From Immundisolibacter sp. (GTDB lineage: Bacteria > Pseudomonadota > Gammaproteobacteria > Immundisolibacterales > Immundisolibacteraceae): DNA of 5,787 nucleotides. The stretch is taken from contig NZ_JBFIII010000133.1 of the NCBI RefSeq assembly GCF_041601295.1, forward strand, positions 1-5,787, written 5' to 3'. Below are positions 1 through 4,817 of the stretch, piece after piece. The stretch's first letter is position 1, and the number at the start of each line of letters is the position of its first letter. The position numbers were made by a program, and so were the translations under genes. The notes below the pieces were generated by a model. It made no database searches. It was not told where the DNA came from and saw nothing but the letters and a program-made list of their open reading frames with translations.

Positions 1-159
1 CCGCAGCGTTCCATGCGACGCCTGCGAGCGCTTGTCAACCGAGCGGCACCGGACCAAAATGAAATGCAAATTCTGCGCGGCATCCTGACCGCCACCGGGC
101 ACGCCATCGCGGCGGCCGAAGCCAAGAGCACTCCCTGCCATGCTGAACCGCCTGCGTGA
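1..159 (+). CDS. trmJ: tRNA (cytidine/uridine-2'-O-)-methyltransferase TrmJ, C-terminal fragment
   Basis: The window opens inside this gene; frame 1 is open from base 1 to a TGA at 157-159, giving the last 52 residues. The segment MRRLRALVNRAAPDQNEMQI followed by LRGILTA matches the conserved C-terminal end of TrmJ (family knowledge: the tail reads roughly RRLF.RA....E..ILRGIL). TrmJ is a SPOUT-class, SAM-dependent methyltransferase that modifies the ribose of position 32 in the anticodon loop of some tRNAs. The catalytic SPOUT domain lies to the left of the window and cannot be assessed. The tail after LRGILTATGHAI is a short Ala-rich extension with no recognised motif. The last 20 bases overlap the start of cysE in another frame, so the two are probably translated from one message. 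The adjacency trmJ-cysE is common in gammaproteobacteria and supports the call. Confidence 0.82.
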   Translation, partial: PQRSMRRLRALVNRAAPDQNEMQILRGILTATGHAIAAAEAKSTPCHAEPPA

Positions 160-880
160 AGACATCGACTGCGTGTTCGCCCGCGACCCGGCGGCGCGCA
201 ACCGCTTCGAGGTATTTACCACCTACCCCGGCCTGCACGCACTGTGGCTACATCGGCTCGCGCACTGGCTGTGGGGGCTGAAGCTGCGCTGGCTGGCCCG
301 TGTCGTCTCCTATCTGGGGCGTTTTTTGACCGGTATCGAGATTCACCCCGGCGCGCGCATCGGCCGGCGCTTTTTCATCGACCACGGCATGGGTGTGGTG
401 ATCGGCGAGACGGCCCAGATCGGCGACGATTGCACGCTCTACCACGGCGTGACCCTGGGTGGCACGATTTGGGAGAAGGGCAAACGCCACCCGACCCTGC
501 AGAACGACGTCGTGGTCGGAGCCGGAGCCAAGATCCTCGGCCCGATCACCATGGGCCAGGGGGCGCGCGTCGGCAGCAACTCGGTGGTGGTCAAGGATGT
601 GCCGGCCGGCGCCACTGTGGTGGGGATACCAGGCCGGGTGGTCGGGGCCGATGCCGAGCGTCGGCGCGAGACCGCCGCCCGTATCGGCTTTGCCGCCTAT
701 GGCCTGCGCGGCGACTTGCCCGATCCGGTCAGCCGCTCGCTGGACGCCGTACTTGATCACGTCGAGGCGATCGAGGAGCGCATGGCCAAGATCACCGCCG
801 CTCTGCAGGAACTGGGCGTTACAACCGGCACCGATGACGCAGCCGTAGCGCACGCACGCCGCAACGACTCTGACGCTTGA
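140..880 (+). CDS. cysE: Serine O-acetyltransferase
   Basis: This enzyme acetylates L-serine with acetyl-CoA to give O-acetylserine, the carbon skeleton for cysteine; it acts in the cytoplasm as a trimer or dimer of trimers. The 246-residue protein has a short helical N-domain (about 1-60) and a left-handed beta-helix of hexapeptide repeats (about 65-165). Visible signature parts are GIEIHPGARIG (65-75), IDHGMGVVIGETA (80-92) with the expected catalytic His82 beside Asp81, YHGVTLGGT (101-109), KRHP (115-118) with the second active-site His117, and VVGAGAKILG (125-134). Residues 201-225 look like an amphipathic C-terminal helix. The N-domain is shorter than in E. coli CysE (273 residues), as in the EpsC/NifP-like short forms. 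The ATG at 140 lies within the end of trmJ (20-base overlap) and has no good Shine-Dalgarno sequence, suggesting coupled translation. Feedback inhibition by cysteine is usual in the family but cannot be read here. Confidence 0.93.
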   Translation: MLNRLREDIDCVFARDPAARNRFEVFTTYPGLHALWLHRLAHWLWGLKLRWLARVVSYLGRFLTGIEIHPGARIGRRFFIDHGMGVVIGETAQIGDDCTLYHGVTLGGTIWEKGKRHPTLQNDVVVGAGAKILGPITMGQGARVGSNSVVVKDVPAGATVVGIPGRVVGADAERRRETAARIGFAAYGLRGDLPDPVSRSLDAVLDHVEAIEERMAKITAALQELGVTTGTDDAAVAHARRNDSDA

Positions 881-2313
881 CCCCGCCGCGCCCCGCTGCC
901 CCGCCCGGCGACTCTCCGGGCGCGCAGCGCGTGGCGGACGCTGACCCGGACCCCAACAGCACTACCAATACGCGCGCGGCGTCGCGTTTTGTCGAGCCGG
1001 CGCGCCTGCGCCGCATCCTGGTGCTGGCGCTGCCCATCATCGCCGCTATGGTGTCGCAGAGCCTGCTGAACGTGATCGACACCGCCATGGTCGGCCAGCT
1101 GGGCGACGCCGCGCTGGCGGCCGTCGGCCTGGGTAGCTTCGTGCTGTTTACTTGCCAGGCCATGATCCTTGGCCTGTCAGTGGGTGTGCAGGCCATCGCC
1201 GCCCGGCGCAAAGGCGAGGGCCGGCTGGACGAAACCGCCGTCCCCCTCAACGCCAGCCTGCTGCTGATCCTGATCATCGGCCCGGTGTTGACGCTGGCGC
1301 TGTATTGGCTGGCGCCGTGGTTTTTCCCACTGCTGACTCCCGATCCGGCGGTCGTTGCCGGCGCCGTGCCGTATTTTCAGATCCGCATGCTCGCCGGCCC
1401 GCTGATGGCGATGAACTATGCCTTTCGCGGCTACTGGAACGGTATCGGCCAATCGCGCCTGTACATGATCACGCTGCTGATCATGCACGCCAGCAATGTG
1501 CTGCTGAATTACATGTTCATTTACGGCCACTTCGGCGCACCGGAGCTCGGTGTGCCCGGCGCGGCCCTGGCCACGGCGCTGTCGGTGCTGATCGGCACCA
1601 CCCTTTACTATGGTTTCGGCTGGCGCTACGCGCTGCAAGGCGGCTTCCTGCGCCGCAGGCCAAACCGCCAGGATGTAACCACTCTGGTACGCATATCGGT
1701 TCCAGCTGGCTTGCAGCACGTGTCGCAATCGGCCGGTCTGGTGGCCCTGTACTGGATCATCGGCCGCATCGGCACGGCGGAACTGGCCGCCGCCAACGTG
1801 CTGGTCAACCTGATGACGGTCGCCATCCTGCCCGGTATGGGCCTGGCCATCGCGGCAGCGACGCTGGTGGGTCAGTCACTCGGCCAGGGGGACGTGGCCG
1901 ACGCGCGGCGCTGGACACGCGACACACTGCGTGTCGGCATGCTCGGACTCGCTCTGCTTGGGGCGCCGATGGTATTGGCGCCGGACCTGATCCTGGGCCT
2001 GTTTCTGCACAGCCCGGACACCATTGCGCTGGCCCGCTGGCCGATGCGTATCGCTGGTCTGGCGGTCATGCTGGAGGGGATCAAACGCATCTACATGCAG
2101 GTGCTGATGAGCGCTGGTGATGGGCGCCGGGTGATGCGCATCAGCGTGCTGACGCAATGGGGCATGTTCACGCCGCTGGCGTACATGATCGGCCCGGTGT
2201 GGGGCCTTGGCCTGCTCGGCATCTGGCTGGGGCAGGAGGTCTACCGGCTGACCCAGGTGGCGGTATTTCGCCGCTACTGGCGCCAGGGACATTGGGCACG
2301 GATCCGGATCTAG
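877..2313 (+). CDS. MATE-family multidrug/cation antiporter
   Basis: This is an inner-membrane exporter predicted to expel drugs or cationic metabolites in exchange for Na+ or H+. The 478-residue reading has about 12 hydrophobic segments starting near residue 46, the usual MATE count. Family-like stretches are QSLLNVIDTAMVGQLG (61-76) in the first membrane helix, the FRGYWNGIGQSRLY loop (183-196), and VGQSLGQGDVADARR (331-345) in the second half, matching the VGQ.LG.G....AR pattern typical of MatE domains. The proposed TTG start at 877 overlaps the cysE stop in a TTGA arrangement, which favours coupling. Residues 1-40 are Pro/Ala/Asp-rich and not family-like, so GTG at 931 (residue 19) or a later start is possible; none has a clear ribosome site. 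NorM- or DinF-type subfamily and substrate cannot be decided. Its place after cysE may mean shared expression rather than shared function, though export of a cysteine-pathway metabolite is conceivable. Confidence 0.87.
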   Translation: MTPPRPAAPPGDSPGAQRVADADPDPNSTTNTRAASRFVEPARLRRILVLALPIIAAMVSQSLLNVIDTAMVGQLGDAALAAVGLGSFVLFTCQAMILGLSVGVQAIAARRKGEGRLDETAVPLNASLLLILIIGPVLTLALYWLAPWFFPLLTPDPAVVAGAVPYFQIRMLAGPLMAMNYAFRGYWNGIGQSRLYMITLLIMHASNVLLNYMFIYGHFGAPELGVPGAALATALSVLIGTTLYYGFGWRYALQGGFLRRRPNRQDVTTLVRISVPAGLQHVSQSAGLVALYWIIGRIGTAELAAANVLVNLMTVAILPGMGLAIAAATLVGQSLGQGDVADARRWTRDTLRVGMLGLALLGAPMVLAPDLILGLFLHSPDTIALARWPMRIAGLAVMLEGIKRIYMQVLMSAGDGRRVMRISVLTQWGMFTPLAYMIGPVWGLGLLGIWLGQEVYRLTQVAVFRRYWRQGHWARIRI

Positions 2314-2316
2314 CGG

Positions 2317-2416
2317 TCCGGGAGAGGGCGCGTACCTCATCCAGGAACTTCAGTTTTGGTGCACCGCCCAAGGTGTAATTGACATCGGTTTTGGGGGGTC
2401 TTAACAGGTTTGACAT
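2317..2416 (-). pseudogene. Possible 5' remnant of an integron integrase gene (speculative)
   Basis: Reading the minus strand from an ATG at 2416 gives about 33 codons beginning MSNLLRPPKTDVNYTLGG and continuing into APKLKFLDEVRALSRT. The block PKLKFLDEVRALSRT resembles the extreme N-terminus of IntI tyrosine recombinases, which from memory runs close to P-K-L-L-D-Q-V-R-x-x-I-R before the H-Y-S-x-R-T-E motif. The HYS-x-RTE motif and everything after it are missing: the frame runs into the 3' end of the MATE gene, so a real gene would have been cut off by deletion at about 2314-2320. Orientation fits an integron: it diverges from the downstream cassette-like gene, with its start 89 bp from the GTTAGGC core. 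Against it, the similarity covers only about 15 residues, there is no Shine-Dalgarno sequence, and a chance open frame is possible. Confidence 0.25.
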
Positions 2417-2435
2417 GATGGCAAACCAAACAGTA

Positions 2436-2512
2436 GCCTAGCTCGACGGAAAATTGGACATCCTGGAGGCGTAAAACAGGACGCCTTTTGGGGTGTCCAC
2501 TTGTAGTTAGGC
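2436..2512 (+). repeat. 77-bp imperfect palindrome, integron attC/attI-like, ending in GTTAGGC
   Basis: Outer arms GCCTAGCT (2436-2443) and AGTTAGGC (2505-2512) pair over 8 bases with one G-T wobble. Inside are GGACATCC (2456-2463) with GGGTGTCC (2491-2498), one wobble, and AGGCGT (2467-2472) with ACGCCT (2481-2486) around an 8-base loop. The two sides of the outer internal loop are unequal (12 and 6 bases). The right end GTTAGGC fits the integron core consensus GTTRRRY and the left end GCCTAGC is one base from RYYYAAC. Overall length lies within the usual attC range (about 57-141 bp). The gene behind it opens directly after the core, as in cassettes. It is AT-richer than its surroundings (47% GC by hand count over 2421-2480). 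It could instead be an unrelated structured element. Confidence 0.4.
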
Positions 2513-2519
2513 GCTGCAA

Positions 2520-2948
2520 TTGCAAGACCCGCAACACACGTACCGCCTTCTTGCAGACACGGTTCTGCTGCTTCACTTCGCTGTCGTTGTGTTTGTCGTC
2601 GGCGGCCTGGTAGCAGTGTGCGTAGGGAACGTGAAGAACTGGCGCTGGGTCAACTCCCCGGTGTTTCGCCTCGCGCATGTAACGGCCATCGCTATCGCCG
2701 TGGCCCAGGCTTGGCTCGGTCAGCTATGTCCTCTCACCATTCTCGAGTCCTGGTTACGCGAGCAGGCAGGAGAAGCAGCATACGCGGCAAGCTTCATAGA
2801 GCACTGGGTTCAGCGCGTCCTGTACTACGAGGCTCCGCTCTGGGCCTTAGCACTGGCGTACTCTGTCTTCGGCTCGCTGGTAGTTGCGACCTGGTGGTAC
2901 TTTCCGCCTAGAAAATTCTCACGCCATCGCCATGCGAGCGGCGCCTAG
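2520..2948 (+). CDS. DUF2784-type small membrane protein
   Basis: This 142-residue protein has three to four hydrophobic segments, at about 12-34, 53-68 and 105-126, and is predicted to sit in the inner membrane. Features I associate with the DUF2784 family are YRLLADTVLLLHFAVVVFVV at 8-27, a Trp-rich loop (W41, W43), the CPLTILESWLR motif (70-80) and FIEHW (92-96). The function of the family is unknown to me. The family-like N-terminus begins almost at once, so TTG at 2520 is the best start; CTG at 2514 is the only other option, because an in-frame TAG lies at 2508-2510 inside the GTTAGGC core. There is no clear Shine-Dalgarno sequence beyond a weak TAGG. GC is about 57% (2581-2640) and 55% (2881-2940) against 77% in a sampled stretch of the MATE gene, which suggests recent acquisition. 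The position directly behind an attC-like element fits a gene cassette. Confidence 0.75.
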   Translation: MQDPQHTYRLLADTVLLLHFAVVVFVVGGLVAVCVGNVKNWRWVNSPVFRLAHVTAIAIAVAQAWLGQLCPLTILESWLREQAGEAAYAASFIEHWVQRVLYYEAPLWALALAYSVFGSLVVATWWYFPPRKFSRHRHASGA

Positions 2949-2970
2949 TCTTTCACTCAACCATGCACGC

Positions 2971-3026
2971 ACCGGCAGGACACCACCGGGCCAGAATGAA
3001 ACGATGCCCGGTGGTGTCCTGCCGGT
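2971..3026. repeat. Perfect 21-bp inverted repeat with 14-base loop
   Basis: The left arm (2971-2991, beginning ACCGGCAGGACACC) is exactly complementary to the right arm (3006-3026, ending GGTGTCCTGCCGGT); the loop is CAGAATGAAACGAT. It starts 22 bp after the DUF2784 stop. A stem this long and perfect is very unlikely by chance. It would form a stable RNA hairpin and might stop transcription or protect the 3' end, but neither strand has a following U tract, so it is not a standard intrinsic terminator. It also lacks the outer core pair GTTRRRY/RYYYAAC expected of an attC. It may be a dispersed palindromic repeat of this genome. Confidence 0.85.
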
Positions 3027-3120
3027 TATCAAAAAGGCGCCAAGATGGCAGGTCTTGCCTTGACACATTCGTCCGCGCTGCTGAGAACGCACTCTACAGT
3101 TAGGTTTCGATCGGGAAATT

Positions 3121-3152
3121 GACCTGGCCGGGTTGCGCGCCCGGCACAGGTC
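3121..3152. repeat. 12-bp GC-rich hairpin with one bulged A
   Basis: GACCTGGCCGGG (3121-3132) pairs with CCCGGC-a-CAGGTC (3140-3152), with a single unpaired A at 3146 and the 7-base loop TTGCGCG. It lies about 140 bp before the nitronate monooxygenase start. The imperfect, GC-rich form recalls REP-type elements, but no second copy occurs in the window. No U tract follows on the + strand; on the minus strand only a weak AATTTCCC follows. Confidence 0.65.
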
Positions 3153-3289
3153 CAGTACCGCGCATTACACCGAATTGCTTGCCACGGCTCCTCCTGCCTT
3201 GCCGGCAGGCGAGGGTATGTCGGCGCCCGACATGCGCTGCAGCCCGAACGGCCGTTATGCTTAGGGCAAATCTTCCCGGCGACCCCGAC

Positions 3290-4285
3290 ATGGCCACCCA
3301 TAACCCGCTTTCCACAATCCTCACCGAACGCCTCGGCATTGCCTACCCGATCTGCCAGGCCGGCATGGGCTTTATCGCCCGTGGCGAGCTGGCGGCTGCG
3401 GTATCGATGGCCGGCGGCCTTGGCGTCATTGGCGCCGAAGGCCTGTCGATTGACGAACTGGCCGAGCACATCGCCAAAGTGCGTACGCTCACCGACCGGC
3501 CGTTCGGCGTCGACATCCTGTTCGGGCAGGTCAAGAGCGAGCGCAGCGACGCGGTGGCCGAATACTCGGCCGAGGTGCAGCGCCAGATCGATGTGGTGCT
3601 GGAAGCCCGAGTGCCGGTGCTGATCTCGGGCCTGGGTTCGCCAGCTGGCGTGCTGGACGCCGCCCACGCGCGGGGCATGACGGTCATGTCCGTCATCGGC
3701 AACGTGCGCCAGGCCAAGCGCCTGGCCGCCGCGGGGGTGGACCTGCTGATCGCCCAGGGCCACGAGGCCGGCGGCCACACCGGGCGCATCGGCAGCTTCA
3801 CGTTGTTGCCGCAGGTGGTGGACGCGGTTGATATCCCGGTGCTGGCGGCGGGTGGCATTGGCGACGGGCGGGGCCTGGTGGCGGCGCTGGCCCTGGGCGC
3901 CTGCGGGGTGTGGCTGGGTACACGCTTTGTCGCCGCCGCCGAGGCCTACGCCCACGATGCCTACAAACAGAAGATCGTCGCCATCGACGAGGAGGGGACG
4001 GTCGTGACTCGCGCCCACAGTGGCAAGCCGTGCCGGCTGGTGCGCAACGCTTTCACCGAGCACTGGGACGCCCGGCCGCAGGACATCCAGCCTTTCCCGG
4101 CGCAGCACATCAGCGTCGGACGCGATGCCGCCCGCCATGCCCGCTACGATGGTGCGGTGGACGATGGCGGCCTGCCCGCCGGTCAGGTATCCGGCATGAT
4201 TCACGAGGTGTTGCCGGCCGGCGAGATTGTGCGCCGCATCGTGGACGAGGCGCAGGCGACCCTGGCCCGGCTGGGTCGGGTTTGA
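3290..4285 (+). CDS. Nitronate monooxygenase / FabK-like flavoprotein (2-nitropropane dioxygenase family)
   Basis: The protein is predicted to be an FMN-binding TIM-barrel enzyme of 331 residues, the usual length. Family features are a glycine-rich N-terminal strand region QAGMGFIARGELAAAVSMAG (23-42) followed by GLGVIG, the hallmark GHEAGGHTG (157-165) containing the conserved His163, AGGIGDG (187-193) and LGTRF (209-213) for flavin phosphate binding, and a C-terminal helix VSGMIHEVLPAGEIVRRIV (300-318). Members include nitronate monooxygenases, NADH:quinone reductases and enoyl-ACP reductase FabK; the sequence does not settle which. The frame is open from 3119, but the family-like protein begins at ATG 3290; ATG 3257 is an alternative adding 11 residues. 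Neither has a good ribosome site. Downstream lie a ferredoxin and a CoA transferase after a 211-bp spacer, so a role in CoA-thioester or enoyl reduction is conceivable but only inferred. Confidence 0.85.
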   Translation: MATHNPLSTILTERLGIAYPICQAGMGFIARGELAAAVSMAGGLGVIGAEGLSIDELAEHIAKVRTLTDRPFGVDILFGQVKSERSDAVAEYSAEVQRQIDVVLEARVPVLISGLGSPAGVLDAAHARGMTVMSVIGNVRQAKRLAAAGVDLLIAQGHEAGGHTGRIGSFTLLPQVVDAVDIPVLAAGGIGDGRGLVAALALGACGVWLGTRFVAAAEAYAHDAYKQKIVAIDEEGTVVTRAHSGKPCRLVRNAFTEHWDARPQDIQPFPAQHISVGRDAARHARYDGAVDDGGLPAGQVSGMIHEVLPAGEIVRRIVDEAQATLARLGRV

Positions 4286-4323
4286 ATTTCGACAAACAAT
4301 TTCGACAACCAATTTCGACAAAG
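4285..4323 (+). repeat. Three tandem 13-bp repeats (AATTTCGACAA core)
   Basis: Units at 4285-4297, 4298-4310 and 4311-4323 share the 11-mer AATTTCGACAA exactly and differ only in the last two bases (AC, CC, AG). The array begins on the last base of the monooxygenase stop codon. The 13-bp period is not a coding multiple of three, so it is not a decayed protein repeat. It could be a set of protein-binding sites or a simple slippage repeat. It is AT-rich against a GC-rich background. Confidence 0.9.
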
Positions 4324-4326
4324 AAG

Positions 4327-4374
4327 GAACCGCTGGTTCAATTACGGGTTCAACCGGCACAAGGGTGTAGTGCC
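4327..4374. repeat. Short hairpins and a GGTTCAA direct repeat
   Basis: GAACC-gct-GGTTC (4327-4339) forms a 5-bp hairpin. GGTTCAA occurs at 4335-4341 and again at 4347-4353, 12 bp apart. GGCAC (4356-4360) pairs with GTGCC (4370-4374) across a 9-base loop. Each is weak alone; together they continue the unusually structured spacer that begins with the 13-bp tandem repeats. Confidence 0.5.
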
Positions 4375-4376
4375 AA

Positions 4377-4401
4377 AATCAATGGCTGCAAGCCATTGAT
4401 T
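4377..4401. repeat. Perfect 11-bp hairpin with 3-base loop
   Basis: AATCAATGGCT (4377-4387) is exactly complementary to AGCCATTGATT (4391-4401) around the loop GCA. No U tract follows. It lies 7 bp... specifically 4402-4407... before the next hairpin, with a 6-base gap. Either an RNA structure in the leader of the ferredoxin gene or part of a mobile palindromic repeat would fit. Confidence 0.8.
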
Positions 4402-4407
4402 CTGCGA

Positions 4408-4437
4408 GTCCCCGGAAAATTACATTTTTCCGGGGAC
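4408..4437. repeat. Perfect 12-bp hairpin GTCCCCGGAAAA / TTTTCCGGGGAC
   Basis: Arms 4408-4419 and 4426-4437 pair perfectly around the 6-base loop TTACAT, ending 59 bp before the ferredoxin start. The stem ends in an A4/T4 run at the loop side, not after the stem, so it does not look like an intrinsic terminator. Palindromes built on GTCCCCGG/CCGGGGAC are, as I recall, often dispersed in gammaproteobacteria and associated with REP-associated tyrosine transposases (RAYTs); that link is inference, as no RAYT gene is in the window. Confidence 0.8.
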
Positions 4438-4482
4438 GTGTGCCGAGAAATCCAGGATGGATTTATTTAGCGTTTCCCTAAC

Positions 4483-4489
4483 AGAGGAG
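4483..4489 (+). promoter_or_regulatory. Ribosome binding site of the ferredoxin gene
   Basis: AGAGGAG lies 7 bases before the ATG at 4497. It is the only strong Shine-Dalgarno sequence before any gene in this window and fixes that start. It implies efficient independent initiation after the structured spacer. Confidence 0.8.
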
Positions 4490-4496
4490 CAGAAAC

Positions 4497-4799
4497 ATGA
4501 CCGTGGCAAGCGCGCTCGACCAATGCGAAGAAACAGCCGGCAAGTGGCGAGTGCTGATCGACCGCAACAGCTGCGAGGGCAAGGAAAAATGCGCCCAGGT
4601 GTGCCCGGAAGGCGTGTTCAGCATCCGCCGCCTGACCGACGATGAGTTCAACACCCACGTCAAAGGTTTTCTGCCGCGCCTGAAGGTGCGGGCGCACGGC
4701 CGTCGCCAGGCCTTTGCCGACAACGAGCAGGACTGCCGCAACTGCCTGCGCTGCGTGGCCGCCTGCCCGGAAGACGCCATCCAGGTCGTGCCGCGCTGA
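4497..4799 (+). CDS. 4Fe-4S dicluster ferredoxin with atypical first motif
   Basis: This is a 100-residue soluble electron carrier. The second cluster motif is canonical: C80-x2-C83-x2-C86-x3-C90-P91. The first is C26-EGK-EK-C32-AQV-C36-P37; aligned to CxxCxxCxxxCP the second cysteine position (29) is lysine, so only three of four ligands are present. Family knowledge: loss of this cysteine is typical of seven-iron ferredoxins, in which that site holds a [3Fe-4S] cluster. About 43 residues separate the motifs, including RLKVRAHGRR (61-70), a stretch I recall from ferredoxins found beside CoA transferases. Start is fixed by AGAGGAG 7 bases upstream. The CoA transferase begins 18 bp after the stop, so one transcript is likely. 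The redox partner is unknown; the flavoprotein upstream is a candidate by position only. Confidence 0.86.
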   Translation: MTVASALDQCEETAGKWRVLIDRNSCEGKEKCAQVCPEGVFSIRRLTDDEFNTHVKGFLPRLKVRAHGRRQAFADNEQDCRNCLRCVAACPEDAIQVVPR

Positions 4800-4817
4800 C
4801 ATAGCCGCAGTCCACCC

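Larger units (their letters stand above)
2949..3289. other. 341-bp gene-free stretch with strong hairpins
   Basis: No credible gene is seen here on either strand. The nitronate monooxygenase frame is open back to 3119, but its translation before 3290 is Arg/Pro/Cys-rich and unlike the family. The stretch holds a perfect 21-bp hairpin (2971-3026), a 12-bp bulged hairpin (3121-3152) and a small 6-bp hairpin CCTGCC-ttgcc-GGCAGG (3193-3209). TTGACA occurs at 3060-3065, but no convincing -10 box follows at 16-18 bp, so no promoter is called. GGCGCCTAG (2940-2948, covering the DUF2784 stop) and GGCGCCAAG (3036-3044) are near-identical 9-mers on either side of the large hairpin. A promoter for the downstream gene is expected somewhere here but was not identified. 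Confidence 0.6.

Noticed and set aside
248..853. 201-codon open frame on the minus strand
   Set aside because: Shadow of cysE; the sense frame carries the catalytic His and hexapeptide repeats.
2157..2378. 73-codon + strand frame spanning the end of the MATE gene
   Set aside because: Out-of-frame shadow of the MATE gene 3' end; no family features and low-complexity translation.
2971..3026. Intrinsic terminator after the DUF2784 gene
   Set aside because: The stem is strong but neither strand has a U tract after it.
3060..3088. TTGACA as a -35 box for the nitronate monooxygenase
   Set aside because: At 17-bp spacing the -10 position reads GAGAAC, which is a poor match, and no better hexamer lies at 16 or 18 bp.
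2955..3105. attC closing the DUF2784 cassette, using ACTCAAC (2955-2961) or GTTAGGT (3099-3105)
   Set aside because: Both 7-mers fit the core consensus, but they do not pair with each other as an outer arm and the intervening stem is a perfect hairpin rather than an attC-like one. No complete site could be built.
3119..3289. N-terminal extension of the nitronate monooxygenase frame
   Set aside because: The added residues are Arg/Pro/Cys-rich, cover a strong hairpin and do not resemble the family; homologous sequence starts with the protein from ATG 3290.
4285..4323. CRISPR array
   Set aside because: The 13-bp units are directly abutting with no spacers and are too short.
3029..4360. 443-codon open frame on the minus strand
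   Set aside because: It lies antisense to the nitronate monooxygenase, whose sense frame has clear family motifs. The antisense translation is His/Arg/Gly-rich without domain features, as expected of a shadow in GC-rich DNA.
4408..4437. Intrinsic terminator of the nitronate monooxygenase gene
   Set aside because: The T run is inside the stem next to the loop; GTGTGCC, not a U tract, follows the stem.
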